This document shows positions 53,697 through 62,303 of a stretch of DNA of 64,000 bases, piece by piece; within the stretch, counting starts at the first letter, position 1, and each line of letters starts with the position of its first letter. The stretch spans positions 1 through 64,000 of the forward strand of contig NZ_JABWCU010000024.1 of assembly GCF_018491765.1 (NCBI RefSeq), given 5' to 3'. Position numbers and translations under genes: made by a program. Source of the stretch: Novosphingobium profundi. GTDB taxonomy: Bacteria > Pseudomonadota > Alphaproteobacteria > Sphingomonadales > Sphingomonadaceae. The notes beneath the pieces were generated by a model. The model saw only the letters and a list, made by a program, of their open reading frames with translations. It was not told the DNA's origin and did not search any database.

Positions 53697-55124
53697 ATGG
53701 CAATAGCGAGTGCCGGCATCGAACCGTTCGAGCCGACCGGCGTGTCGGCAGGCAACAACGCCGGGCCCGACGCGGCACAAACCCGCCAGTGGCCGCGCCC
53801 TGCAGCGGCCTACTGGACGCTGGCGGTGATCGTCCTGGCCACCTTCCTGACCTTCTTCGACCAGGTCGTGTTCGGCATGATGGCCGAACGCATCAAGGCC
53901 GACTTCGGGCTGACCGACTCGCAGCTCGGCTTCCTTGCCGGGCCCGCCAGCATCATCTGCTATCTTTTCGTGGGCATCCCGCTTGCGCGCCTGGCCGACA
54001 TCTGGCCGCGCAAGTTCGTGCTCGCAGGCGGCGTCACCGTGATCGGCCTCGTCACCATGGCGGGCGGCGTGGCGCAGACCTTCGTGCAATTCGTGGGCAG
54101 CCGCGTGTTCCTCGCCGCGGGCGGCTCGGCGCATGCGCCCGCCTCCTATTCGCTGATCGCCGACATGTTCCCGCCCAAGAAGATCACCCGCGCCTTCGCG
54201 ATCCTGCAGCTGGGTTTCATCGGCGGCTCGACGCTGGGGCCGCTGATCGGAGGGCAGTTGATCGCGATGACCTCGCACTGGGGGCCCACCGTGATCGGCC
54301 CCTTGCGGATTTTCTCCTGGCAGTGGATCCTGATCTGGACCGGCCTTCCCGCCTTTCTGTTCGCGCTGCTGTTCCTCACCATCCGCGAGCCAAGTCGCCA
54401 GGTCGTGCCGGGCGCACAGAGCATGGTGCCTGAAGGCGCCTCGCTGGGACGCCGCATCCTCACCTTCACCGGGCTCGACGCGGCCAAGGCGATCCGTGCC
54501 AATGGGAAGGTCTACTATCCGCTGTTCTTCGGACTGGCGCTGAGCGCGCTCGAAAGCACCGGGCTCGGCTTCTGGCGGGTGCCCTTCATGATTCGCACTT
54601 ACGGCTGGAGCGAGGCGCAGATCGGCGCCGTCACCGGCGGCATGATCCTTGTCGCCTCGTTGCTCGGCCTCGTGCTGGGCGGCACTTTCGTCGAATGGCT
54701 CGCCAAGCGCTACAAGGACGCCAACGTGCGCGCCGCGTTCATCTGCTTCTGTGCGGTGACGGTGTGTTCGATCCTCTCGCCGATCATGCCCAACGGCTAC
54801 GCCTCGATGGCGGTCGCCTCGGTCGGCGCGATGTTCGGGATCGCCGGCGCGGTGCCCCAGAACGCCGCGATCCAGCGCGTCGCGCCCAACGCCATGCGCG
54901 GCCAGGTGACCGCGATCTACCTGTTCATGTTCACCTTTTTCGGGGCGATGGGCAGCTTCGTGATCGGGCTCGTCGCGCAATATGTGGTGGTCGACCCCGC
55001 CAAGCTGTGGCTCGCGCTGGAAATCACCGCGATCGCCCTGCTGCCGCTCGCCAGCTTCTGCATCTTCCGGGCGATCAAGCCCTACCGCCAGGAAATCGAG
55101 CGTCTCGAAGCGCTCGGCCTGTGA
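53697..55124 (+). CDS. MFS transporter, probable uptake of lignin-derived aromatic
   Basis: 475 residues, 12 transmembrane helices with a central cytoplasmic loop. The loop 2-3 motif GIPLARLADIWPRKFVLAGG is the MFS signature (G-x-x-x-D-x-x-x-R-[RK]). ITLLPLASF-type end helices and a charged C-terminus follow. It heads the plus-strand run whose next genes encode an NTF2-like protein, aldehyde dehydrogenase and LigW, so an aromatic acid or dimer is the likely cargo. Confidence 0.85.
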   Translation: MAIASAGIEPFEPTGVSAGNNAGPDAAQTRQWPRPAAAYWTLAVIVLATFLTFFDQVVFGMMAERIKADFGLTDSQLGFLAGPASIICYLFVGIPLARLADIWPRKFVLAGGVTVIGLVTMAGGVAQTFVQFVGSRVFLAAGGSAHAPASYSLIADMFPPKKITRAFAILQLGFIGGSTLGPLIGGQLIAMTSHWGPTVIGPLRIFSWQWILIWTGLPAFLFALLFLTIREPSRQVVPGAQSMVPEGASLGRRILTFTGLDAAKAIRANGKVYYPLFFGLALSALESTGLGFWRVPFMIRTYGWSEAQIGAVTGGMILVASLLGLVLGGTFVEWLAKRYKDANVRAAFICFCAVTVCSILSPIMPNGYASMAVASVGAMFGIAGAVPQNAAIQRVAPNAMRGQVTAIYLFMFTFFGAMGSFVIGLVAQYVVVDPAKLWLALEITAIALLPLASFCIFRAIKPYRQEIERLEALGL

Positions 55125-55130
55125 CGACAC

Positions 55131-55144
55131 CCGCAAAAGCGGGG
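55131..55144 (+). other. Small hairpin between MFS and NTF2-like genes
   Basis: CCCGC-AAAA-GCGGG, in the 52-bp gap. Could affect relative expression within the operon. Confidence 0.35.
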
Positions 55145-55176
55145 GCGAACGTACAATTTGTGAGAGGAGAAACGAT

Positions 55177-55941
55177 ATGACCGACACCACGCGTCTCGAT
55201 GCCCTCGAGGCCCAGGTCGCCGAGCTCACCCGACGCCTGACCGTGCGCGAGGACGAGCTCGACGTGCGCAAGCTTCAGCACCTTTACGGCTACCTGATCG
55301 ACAAGTGCATGTACGAGGAAGTCATCGACTTGTTCACCGACGATGGCGAAGTGCGCTTCTTCGGCGGCGTGTGGAAGGGCAAGGAAGGCGTGCGCCGGCT
55401 CTACGTCGAACGCTTCCAGAAGCGCTTCACCCACGGCAACAACGGCCCGATCGACGGCTTCCTGCTCGATCACCCCCAACTTCAGGATATCGTCACCATC
55501 GAGCCCGACGGCGTCACCGCGCATGCCCGCGCGCGCTCGATGATGCAGGCCGGACGCCACAAGGACTATGTCACGCCCGACAATCCGATGATGGCCAATC
55601 CGCGCCAGTGGTGGGAAGGCGGCATTTACGAGAACACCTACAAGAAGGTGGACGGCGTCTGGCGGATCCACGTGCTCAACTACTTCCCCCACTGGCACGC
55701 CGACTTCGACAAGGGCTGGGCCTTCACCGAAGCCGAATATGTCCCCTTCCCCAAGGTCCTCTACCCCGAGGATCCGAGCGGCCCGGATGCACTGATCGAC
55801 GACCACTGGCTGTGGCCCACGCACAAGCTGCTGCCCTTCCACATGGCGCACCCCATCACCGGCAAGCCGATGGTGGCCGAGCGCTGGCAGGGCGACATCG
55901 ATCGCGAGCAGGCCCGGAAGGCCGCCGAACCCGCCGAGTGA
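55177..55941 (+). CDS. NTF2/SnoaL-like protein, candidate cofactor-independent lyase
   Basis: 254 residues. A short coiled-coil-like start (LDALEAQVAELTRRLTVREDEL) leads into an NTF2-like fold: DVRKLQHLYGYLIDKCMYEEVIDLFTDDGEVRF, TIEPDGVTAHARAR and WWEGGIYENTYKKVDGVWRI, plus a longer C-terminal part with HMAHPITGKP. In Sphingobium and Novosphingobium, LdpA, an NTF2-superfamily diarylpropane lyase, removes the gamma carbon of a lignin dimer to give lignostilbene. The lignostilbene dioxygenase 5 kb away makes an LdpA-like role possible, but the family is broad and I cannot verify it. AGAGGAGAAACGAT is the ribosome binding site. Confidence 0.8.
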   Translation: MTDTTRLDALEAQVAELTRRLTVREDELDVRKLQHLYGYLIDKCMYEEVIDLFTDDGEVRFFGGVWKGKEGVRRLYVERFQKRFTHGNNGPIDGFLLDHPQLQDIVTIEPDGVTAHARARSMMQAGRHKDYVTPDNPMMANPRQWWEGGIYENTYKKVDGVWRIHVLNYFPHWHADFDKGWAFTEAEYVPFPKVLYPEDPSGPDALIDDHWLWPTHKLLPFHMAHPITGKPMVAERWQGDIDREQARKAAEPAE

Positions 55942-55958
55942 TCCGTTTCCAGGCCTGA

Positions 55959-56024
55959 CGGCGTGCAGCGCGCGGACGAGATCCGCGCGCTGCACGCCGC
56001 GCACGCGGCAACGCCCCCTTTTTT
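55959..56024 (+). terminator. Exceptionally long perfect hairpin between NTF2-like and aldehyde dehydrogenase genes
   Basis: 18-bp perfect stem at 55959-55976 and 55982-55999 with a 5-base loop, then, 20 bases on, a CCCCCTTTTTT run (56014-56024). It could be a terminator or an mRNA-protecting stem inside the operon. Confidence 0.6.
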
Positions 56025-56050
56025 CCGAAGAAATTCCAGCGCGGTGAGGC

Positions 56051-57481
56051 ATGACCGACTACCCCGAACTCTACCTGATGATCGCCGGCGAACGGCTTGG
56101 CCCGCACGGCCGCGCCACCCACGCCGTGCTCAATCCCGCGACCGGCGAGACGATCGGCCAGCTTCCCCTCGCCACCGCTGAAGACCTCGACCGCGCGCTG
56201 GCGACCGCGGCCACCGGCTTCGCACGCTGGCGCAAGTCCAGTCCGCACGAACGCGCCGCCGTGTTGAACGGCGCCGCGCGCCTGATGCGCGAACGCACCG
56301 AGGAAATCGCCCGCATCGCCGTGCTCGAGCAGGGCAAGACGCTTGCCGAGGCGCGTATCGAGGTGGGCATGAACGTGGGGCTTTTCGAATTTTACGCAGG
56401 CGAGGTGTTCCGCCTCTACGGCCGCACACTGGTGCGTCCCGAAGGCATGCGCTCGACCGTGCTGCACGAACCGGTCGGCCCGGTCGCCGCCTTCGCGCCC
56501 TGGAACTTTCCCATCGGCAATCCGGGCCGCAAGCTCGGCGCCCCGATCGCGGCGGGCTGCTCGGTGATCATGAAGGCCGCCGAGGAAACACCCGCAAGCG
56601 CGCTCGCGGTGCTGCAATGCCTCTACGACGCGGGACTGCCAACGGACGTCGCGCAGGCGGTCTTCGGCGTGCCCGACCAGGTCTCGCGCCACTTGCTCGC
56701 CAGCCCCGTCATTCGCAAGCTCTCGTTCACCGGTTCGACCGTGGTCGGGCGCCAGCTTGCCAAACTGGCGCTGGAGGACTTCAAGCGCACGACGATGGAA
56801 CTGGGCGGGCACGGACCCGTGCTGGTCTTCGCCGACGCCGACCTCGAACGCGTGCTCGACACCGTGGTGCCGCAAAAGTACCGCAACGGCGGCCAGGTCT
56901 GCGTCTCGCCCACTCGCTTCATCGTCGAGGCCCCCGTCTACGACGCCTTTCGCGAAGGCTTCACCGAGCGCGCGGCCGCGCTGCGCGTCGGCCCCGGGCT
57001 CGATCCGCAAAGCCAGGTCGGCCCGCTCGCCAACCCGCGCCGCGTCGAGGCCATCGACGCGCTCATCCGCGAAGCCGTCGCAGCCGGAGCGCGGCTCCAC
57101 ACCGGAGGCGAGCGGTTCGGCAACCGGGGCTTCTTCTATCTGCCAACCGTCCTCTCGGACGTGCCGCAGGCCAGCCGCATCATGAACGAGGAACCGTTCG
57201 GCCCGGTCGCGCTGATCAATCGCTTCGAGAGCGAGGAAGAGATGATCGTCGAGGCCAATCGCCTCCCCTATGGCCTCGCGGCCTATGCCTGGACCTCCGA
57301 CGCGGCGCGCCAGAAGCGCCTTGGCGCGGCGATCGAGGCGGGCATGGTCGGCATCAACACGCCGATGATCGGCGGCTCGGACAGCCCCTTCGGCGGGGTC
57401 AAATGGTCGGGTCACGGCCACGAGGACGGACCCGAGGGGGTCATGGCCTGCCTCGTCACCAAGGCCCTGCACGAAGGATAA
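56051..57481 (+). CDS. NAD(P)-dependent aldehyde dehydrogenase
   Basis: 476 residues. Catalytic Cys284 in NGGQVCVSPTRF, Glu250 in MELGGHGP and Asn152 in APWNFP are in place, with FTGSTVVGRQ for coenzyme binding. It oxidises an aldehyde to the acid. Its position 7 bp before ligW and 3 kb from a stilbene dioxygenase that releases aromatic aldehydes suggests vanillin-type aldehydes, but this branch also contains succinate-semialdehyde dehydrogenases. Confidence 0.9.
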   Translation: MTDYPELYLMIAGERLGPHGRATHAVLNPATGETIGQLPLATAEDLDRALATAATGFARWRKSSPHERAAVLNGAARLMRERTEEIARIAVLEQGKTLAEARIEVGMNVGLFEFYAGEVFRLYGRTLVRPEGMRSTVLHEPVGPVAAFAPWNFPIGNPGRKLGAPIAAGCSVIMKAAEETPASALAVLQCLYDAGLPTDVAQAVFGVPDQVSRHLLASPVIRKLSFTGSTVVGRQLAKLALEDFKRTTMELGGHGPVLVFADADLERVLDTVVPQKYRNGGQVCVSPTRFIVEAPVYDAFREGFTERAAALRVGPGLDPQSQVGPLANPRRVEAIDALIREAVAAGARLHTGGERFGNRGFFYLPTVLSDVPQASRIMNEEPFGPVALINRFESEEEMIVEANRLPYGLAAYAWTSDAARQKRLGAAIEAGMVGINTPMIGGSDSPFGGVKWSGHGHEDGPEGVMACLVTKALHEG

Positions 57482-57488
57482 GACGAAC

Positions 57489-58544
57489 ATGACGGGAGAG
57501 CTCAAGACCGGCGGTGGCAAGGGATACTTGCGCATCGCCACCGAAGAGGCCTTCGCGACGCGCGAGCAGGTCGACATCTACTTGCGCATGGTAAAGGATG
57601 GCAGCGCGGACAAGGGCATGGTCTCGCTATGGGGCTTCTACGCGCAGAGCCCAAGCGAGCGCGCCATGACGATCATCGAGCGCCTGCTCGACCTGGGCGA
57701 GCGGCGCATCGCCGACATGGACGGCCTCGGCATCGACAAGGCGATCCTCGCGCTGACCTCGCCCGGCGTCCAGCCGCTGACCGACCTCGATGAGGCCAAG
57801 GGCATCGCCCTTTCGGCCAACGACATGCTCGCCGAGCGTTGCCAGGCGCATCCCGACCGCTTCATCGGCATGACTGCCGTCGCCCCGCAGGACCCCGCAT
57901 GGTCCGCGCGCGAGATCGTGCGCGGCGCCCGCGAACTCGGCTTCAAGGGGGTGCAGATCAACAGCCACACCCAGGGCCAGTATCTGGATGCCGCGAAGTT
58001 CGACCCGATCTTCCGCGCGCTCGTCGAGGTCGACCAGCCGCTCTACATCCACCCCGCGACGCCGCCCGACAGCATGATCGATCCGATGCTCGAGGCCGGT
58101 CTCGACGGCGCGATCTTCGGCTTCGGGGTCGAGACCGGCATGCACCTCTTGCGGCTGATCACCAGCGGCATCTTCGACCGCTATCCCTCGCTGCAGATCA
58201 TGGTCGGCCACATGGGCGAGGCCCTGCCCTATTGGCTCTACCGGCTCGACTACATGCACCAGGCGGGTGTGCGTTCGAACCGCTACGCCTGCATGAAGCC
58301 GCTGAAGAAGACGATCGCCGAATACTTCCGCTCCAACGTGCTCGTCACCAATTCGGGCATGCCCTGGGAACCTGCGATCAAGTTTGCGCAGGAGGTGATG
58401 GGCCCCGAGCGCGTAATGTACGCCATGGACTATCCCTACCAGGTCCTCGCCAAGGAAGTGCACGCGATGGACGACATGGACATGCCCTTCGACGTCAAAC
58501 GCCAGTTCTTCCAGACCAACGCCGAAAACTGGTTCAAGCTGTGA
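57489..58544 (+). CDS. ligW: 5-carboxyvanillate decarboxylase (LigW)
   Basis: 351 residues of the amidohydrolase superfamily, ACMSD/LigW branch. The metal ligands known for the N. aromaticivorans enzyme fall at the same numbers here: Glu19, His188, His241 and Asp314; Arg58 for the substrate carboxylate is also present. Long stretches (TEEAFATREQVDIYLRM, SLWGFYAQSPSER, QINSHTQGQYLD, HPATPPDSMIDPMLEAGLDG) look like that enzyme. It decarboxylates 5-carboxyvanillate, a product of ring cleavage of 5,5'-dehydrodivanillate, to vanillate. The other genes of that pathway (ligX, ligZ, ligY) are not in this window. It overlaps the next gene by GTGA. Confidence 0.95.
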   Translation: MTGELKTGGGKGYLRIATEEAFATREQVDIYLRMVKDGSADKGMVSLWGFYAQSPSERAMTIIERLLDLGERRIADMDGLGIDKAILALTSPGVQPLTDLDEAKGIALSANDMLAERCQAHPDRFIGMTAVAPQDPAWSAREIVRGARELGFKGVQINSHTQGQYLDAAKFDPIFRALVEVDQPLYIHPATPPDSMIDPMLEAGLDGAIFGFGVETGMHLLRLITSGIFDRYPSLQIMVGHMGEALPYWLYRLDYMHQAGVRSNRYACMKPLKKTIAEYFRSNVLVTNSGMPWEPAIKFAQEVMGPERVMYAMDYPYQVLAKEVHAMDDMDMPFDVKRQFFQTNAENWFKL

Positions 58545-60157
58545 AGGCCGACGTGAAGCCGGCTTCCGACGCGGTCAGCCGGGCGGGTTGGCGCATCCTC
58601 ACGCTGGTTTGCGCCGCGCAGGCGATGAGCCTGCTCGACCGGCAGATTCTCTCGATCCTCGCGGGCGACATCCGCCGGGACCTGGGCATCGGCGATGCCG
58701 AACTGGGGCTGCTTTACGGCACCGTCTTCGCGCTGTTCTACGCCCTCTTCTCATTGCCGCTGGGCCGCCTCGCCGATGGCTGGATCCGCACCCGCCTGCT
58801 CGCCATCTGCATCGCGATCTGGTCGCTTTCCACGCTCATGGCCGCCTTCGCCTCGGGCTTCGCGCTGCTCGCGCTTTCGCGCCTGGGCGTCGGGATCGGC
58901 GAGGCCGCCGCCTCGCCCACCGGCAACAGCCTGATCTTCGACGTCTTCCCGCGCAATCGCCGGGGCCTCGCGATGGCCGCCCTCGCCATCGCCGTGGCGC
59001 TCGGCCTCGGGCTGTCGATGATGCTGGGCGGCGTTGCGGCCGACTGGTGGAACCACGTCTTCGACGGCCCGGCTCCGCTCGGCCTGACAGGCTGGCAATT
59101 CGCCTTCGTCGTCGCCGCTCTGCCCGGCTTTCTCCTGGTCCTGCTGCTGCTACGCGAACCCGAGCCGGGGCGCGGGCAGAGCGACGGCATCGTCTCGCGC
59201 CGCGACCCGGCCCCGTTTCGCGCCAGTCTTGCGCTGTTCGCGGCGGTCGCCCCGCTCACCAACATGGTCATGCTTCACCGTCGCGGCGCCTCGGCGCGCA
59301 CCTGGGCCGTCAATCTCGGCGGGCTTGCCCTCATCGTTCTCGCGGCGAGCCTTCTCGTACTGCTCTCCGATCGCATTTCGCCCCGCCCGCCCATCGCCTT
59401 CGGGCCAATCGCCATCGATCCCCACGTCCTGCAATGGTGCGTCGTCGGCTTCGGGGCCTTCGTGATCCTCAACCTGTTCCAGTCGCTCAAGCTCTCCGAC
59501 GCGCCCGCCTACACCGCGCTGCGCACGCCCACCTTGCTGCTGCTGATGGGCGCAGGCGCCTTGCAGACCGCGATCAACTACGGTGTCATGGGCTTCACGC
59601 CTTCGTTCCTGATGCGCACCTACGGCCTCTCGGTGCGCGAGACTGGCTTGCACTTCGGGCTCCTGTCCGCCGCGCTCGGGATGGTCGGCCCCTTCATCGC
59701 CGGACCATTGGCCGATCGCGCCAACCGCTACCTGCCCGGCGCCGGGCGGATCGGGCTGACCCTCGCCGCGCTGACCCTCTCGCCGCTGCTGGCGATCTGG
59801 GTCTACACCGCGCCCGAGGCGGGCAGCTTCTACGGGCGCTTCACGCTCTATTCGCTGGTGCTGACAATGTGGATGCCGCCGCTCTACGCGATGATGTACG
59901 ACCTCGTGCTGCCGCGCATGCGCGGGATCACCTCCTCGGCCTTCGTGATGATCTCCACGCTCGCGGGCCTGGGCATCGGCCCTTATGCCGTCGGCATGAT
60001 CAGCGACGCGAACGGCGGGCAGTTGGGCTCGGCGATCCTCGCGATCAACCTCGTCGCCCCGGTGATCGTGATCCTGCTGGTTATCGCCATGCTGCGGGTG
60101 AAGCGCGACGAGGACAGCCTTGTCGCACGCTGTCGCGGAGCCGGGGAAGAGATTTAG
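58541..60157 (+). CDS. MFS transporter
   Basis: 538 residues. GTG start overlapping the ligW stop (GTGA), so translation is coupled. Twelve or more helices; LFSLPLGRLADGWIRTRL is the MFS loop motif. Two additional hydrophobic segments lie in the middle (after NMVMLHRRGASARTWAVN), longer than usual for the family. Predicted to import or export an aromatic acid of the LigW pathway (inferred). Confidence 0.87.
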   Translation: MKADVKPASDAVSRAGWRILTLVCAAQAMSLLDRQILSILAGDIRRDLGIGDAELGLLYGTVFALFYALFSLPLGRLADGWIRTRLLAICIAIWSLSTLMAAFASGFALLALSRLGVGIGEAAASPTGNSLIFDVFPRNRRGLAMAALAIAVALGLGLSMMLGGVAADWWNHVFDGPAPLGLTGWQFAFVVAALPGFLLVLLLLREPEPGRGQSDGIVSRRDPAPFRASLALFAAVAPLTNMVMLHRRGASARTWAVNLGGLALIVLAASLLVLLSDRISPRPPIAFGPIAIDPHVLQWCVVGFGAFVILNLFQSLKLSDAPAYTALRTPTLLLLMGAGALQTAINYGVMGFTPSFLMRTYGLSVRETGLHFGLLSAALGMVGPFIAGPLADRANRYLPGAGRIGLTLAALTLSPLLAIWVYTAPEAGSFYGRFTLYSLVLTMWMPPLYAMMYDLVLPRMRGITSSAFVMISTLAGLGIGPYAVGMISDANGGQLGSAILAINLVAPVIVILLVIAMLRVKRDEDSLVARCRGAGEEI

Positions 60158-60161
60158 GCGA

Positions 60162-60295
60162 AAGAGATTTCCGAGGGCCATCGCCCTCGGGCTCTTGAAA
60201 CGGGCTTGCTCACCTTTCTCGCGCGAGCCTTGGTCGCTGCCAGTGAGCTCCACGATCGTGGGGTCAAAGGGCGATGGCCCCTCGAAATATCTCTT
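60162..60295. repeat. Pair of inverted GC-rich repeats (REPIN-like) between convergent genes
   Basis: AAGAGATTTCCGAGGGCCATCGCCCT (60162-60187) reappears inverted at 60268-60295 with three small indels, about 80 bp apart. The left arm also folds on itself (CCGAGGGC-CATC-GCCCTCGG, 60171-60190). The layout resembles a paired REP element or a compound bidirectional terminator between the MFS and DUF3237 genes. Confidence 0.6.
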
Positions 60296-60300
60296 ATTCC

Positions 60301-60777
60301 TTAAAGCACGCGCCAGACCCAGAGCTTGATGCCGAGCGCAAAGCGCGCGCCGGCGCACACGAAGATCGACGTGTTGAGCCAGTCATATGGGCCCTCGGGC
60401 GCGATGAATTCGGGCACCGTGCGGAAATAGTATTCGGCCGGATCGACCGCCTCGCCCGCCGCAAGCCGGGCCATCACTTCGGCGGGGCCCCGCCGCAGCC
60501 CCCGGTTGCGGATCTGGATCACCGCGCCGTCCTCGGTCGCGATCGCGTACGTCGCATCGACGAGCGTCACCCCGTCGGGGCGGGTGAGCTGCCAATCCGC
60601 CGCGCTGCCGACCAGGCTCCCCCGGATCCTGGGCCCCACGACCGAGCCTCCCGGCCGGATCGGGATGATCCGCCGGGTGCCGTCGAAAGTGGTGCCGATC
60701 GGCCGGGGTGGTTCGAGGTCGAAATAGGCCTCGTAGACGAATTCAAGACCGGGCTTGATGGCACCTTCGGGTATCAG
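60301..60777 (-). CDS. DUF3237 protein, PhcF/PhcG-like decarboxylase candidate
   Basis: 158 residues if a CTG at 60777 is the start. A perfect AGGAGG lies 5 bases before that CTG and directly after the dioxygenase stop; no ATG, GTG or TTG occurs nearby in frame except a TTG inside the dioxygenase gene. The whole protein fits DUF3237: FVYEAYFDLEPPRPIGTTFDGTRRIIPIRPGGSVVGPRIRG, DWQLTRPDGVTLVDATYAIATEDGAVI and NTSIFVCAGARF. In Sphingobium SYK-6, PhcF and PhcG, both DUF3237 proteins, decarboxylate dehydrodiconiferyl-derived diacid to a stilbene. Being cotranscribed with a stilbene dioxygenase fits that role. Confidence 0.85.
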   Translation of the reverse strand: MIPEGAIKPGLEFVYEAYFDLEPPRPIGTTFDGTRRIIPIRPGGSVVGPRIRGSLVGSAADWQLTRPDGVTLVDATYAIATEDGAVIQIRNRGLRRGPAEVMARLAAGEAVDPAEYYFRTVPEFIAPEGPYDWLNTSIFVCAGARFALGIKLWVWRVL

Positions 60778-60788
60778 AACGTCCTCCT

Positions 60789-62258
60789 TCAGGCCGCGAG
60801 GCCAATCTCTGCGGCGTCCACCCAATTGCCATGAAGACCAAAGCGCAGGCGGATCGGAATGTGCACCGTTGCCACGGGACCCTTGGCAATGTCGAGCGCG
60901 TCGAAGATCAGGAGGTCGCTGGTGTGCTCCTCCAAGCGGTTGCAGACCTGCACGATCCAGCCATCGCCTTCCTCGGCCTCGGCGCAGCGCGGCACGAAGC
61001 ACGGCTCCTGCAGACTGGAGACCGGACCGCACCACCAGTGCTGCTCTTCCCCGGTCTCGAAATCCTTGAGGAAGAGGCAGTTCATCAGGAGGCCCCCGGC
61101 GCTTCCCCCGCGCAGTTCGACCGGGCGCTTCATGTCCATCTCGAGGAACCAGCCGTAGCGGGTCTGCTGCCCGGTAAAGCGATCATCGATGCGCGGAAAT
61201 TCGCAGGCCGTGTCACTTAGCTTCGTGACAGCGGCGAAGTCGTCCTCGTTGCTCGCCAGGTCGACCGTCCAGTCGGTGGGATAGCTCATCGCCTCCATCC
61301 CGTTGAACGGCTCGCCGTGCACGTCGGGGAAGAAGGGGAACATGTTGTTCTTCGCCTCGCAGGTCAGGAAGTGGATCTTCGAGCCGTCCTGCCAGGCGTT
61401 GAGCACGTGGCTGGCAAAGCAGTTGTCGCGCGTGAACCAGCGCATCTCCTCGCCGGTCACGCCCTCGCGGCGAGGCAGCACGCCCAGGTGCACCGGCATC
61501 GTGGTGTCGAACCCGAAGTGCGGCAGTCCCTTTTCCAGCCGCTCCCAGCTGCCGATCGAGGGCACGATGTGGATCACCAGGTAATCCTCGGTGATCGCAA
61601 AGTCGTGCATCATGCAGTAGTAGGGAACCTTGAACCAGACCTCGCGCACGAGTTCGCCCTCGGGGCTCACCTCGTAGTAGGCAACGTCGTCGCTGCACAG
61701 GCCCGAGGCGGCATAGCCGATCGCCACCATGTTTCCGGTAATCGGATCGATCTTGGGATGCGCGGTGAAGGTCTGTCCCTTCATCGTCCCGCCGAAGGTC
61801 TCGAACCCTTGCGTCTCCATGGTCACCGGGTCCATCAGCAGCGCCGGGCTGTCCTCCTTCATCGCCCACAGCTTGCCCGCGTAGATCCAGGCGTTGGTGT
61901 TGGCGGTGGAGCGATAACGCCCCGCCACCGCCGGATCGTCGGTCAGCGGATTGCGATAGGCGCCGAACAGCGCCTGCCCCGCCTCGTTCTCGAGCTGCCA
62001 CTTGTCGGTCTTGGCCCAGCGCTGGCGAAAGTCGCACTGGCCATCATGGATGTGAAAGCGCGTGATCATGCCATCGCCGTTGAAGGCGATGTCGTCGCCC
62101 AGCCGCGGCGGGAACTGCGGATCGGGCTGGACGCGGTAGAACGCGCCATCGAGGCCGGCCGGGATCGTCCCTTCGTGCGCGAGGTCGGCGATATCGGCCT
62201 CGATCCGCGAGGGCGTGTTGAACCCGGTGAAGCTCGGGCTTGCGGGAAAATGGGACAT
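60789..62258 (-). CDS. Lignostilbene-alpha,beta-dioxygenase
   Basis: 489 residues of the carotenoid cleavage oxygenase family. All four iron histidines are present: His167 (TFTAHPKID), His218 (CMMHDF), His284 (FASHVLN) and His476 (FGLHGNW). The pocket residues reported for lignostilbene dioxygenase of Sphingomonas TMY1, Phe59, Tyr101 and Lys134, are at the same numbers here. It cleaves the central double bond of 4-hydroxystilbenes with O2, giving two aromatic aldehydes such as vanillin. AAGGAGAGGAC precedes the ATG. It is transcribed with the DUF3237 gene and diverges from a MarR regulator. Resveratrol-cleaving NOV1 is a relative. Confidence 0.95.
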   Translation of the reverse strand: MSHFPASPSFTGFNTPSRIEADIADLAHEGTIPAGLDGAFYRVQPDPQFPPRLGDDIAFNGDGMITRFHIHDGQCDFRQRWAKTDKWQLENEAGQALFGAYRNPLTDDPAVAGRYRSTANTNAWIYAGKLWAMKEDSPALLMDPVTMETQGFETFGGTMKGQTFTAHPKIDPITGNMVAIGYAASGLCSDDVAYYEVSPEGELVREVWFKVPYYCMMHDFAITEDYLVIHIVPSIGSWERLEKGLPHFGFDTTMPVHLGVLPRREGVTGEEMRWFTRDNCFASHVLNAWQDGSKIHFLTCEAKNNMFPFFPDVHGEPFNGMEAMSYPTDWTVDLASNEDDFAAVTKLSDTACEFPRIDDRFTGQQTRYGWFLEMDMKRPVELRGGSAGGLLMNCLFLKDFETGEEQHWWCGPVSSLQEPCFVPRCAEAEEGDGWIVQVCNRLEEHTSDLLIFDALDIAKGPVATVHIPIRLRFGLHGNWVDAAEIGLAA

Positions 62259-62303
62259 GTCCTCTCCTTGGCGGCGTCTCTCAAACGGATTCGCCTTCGC
62301 CAT

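Noticed and set aside
53448..55271. 607-codon minus-strand open frame opposite the MFS transporter gene
   Set aside because: Antisense shadow; rich in Asp/Glu/His/Arg as expected for the reverse of a transporter gene.
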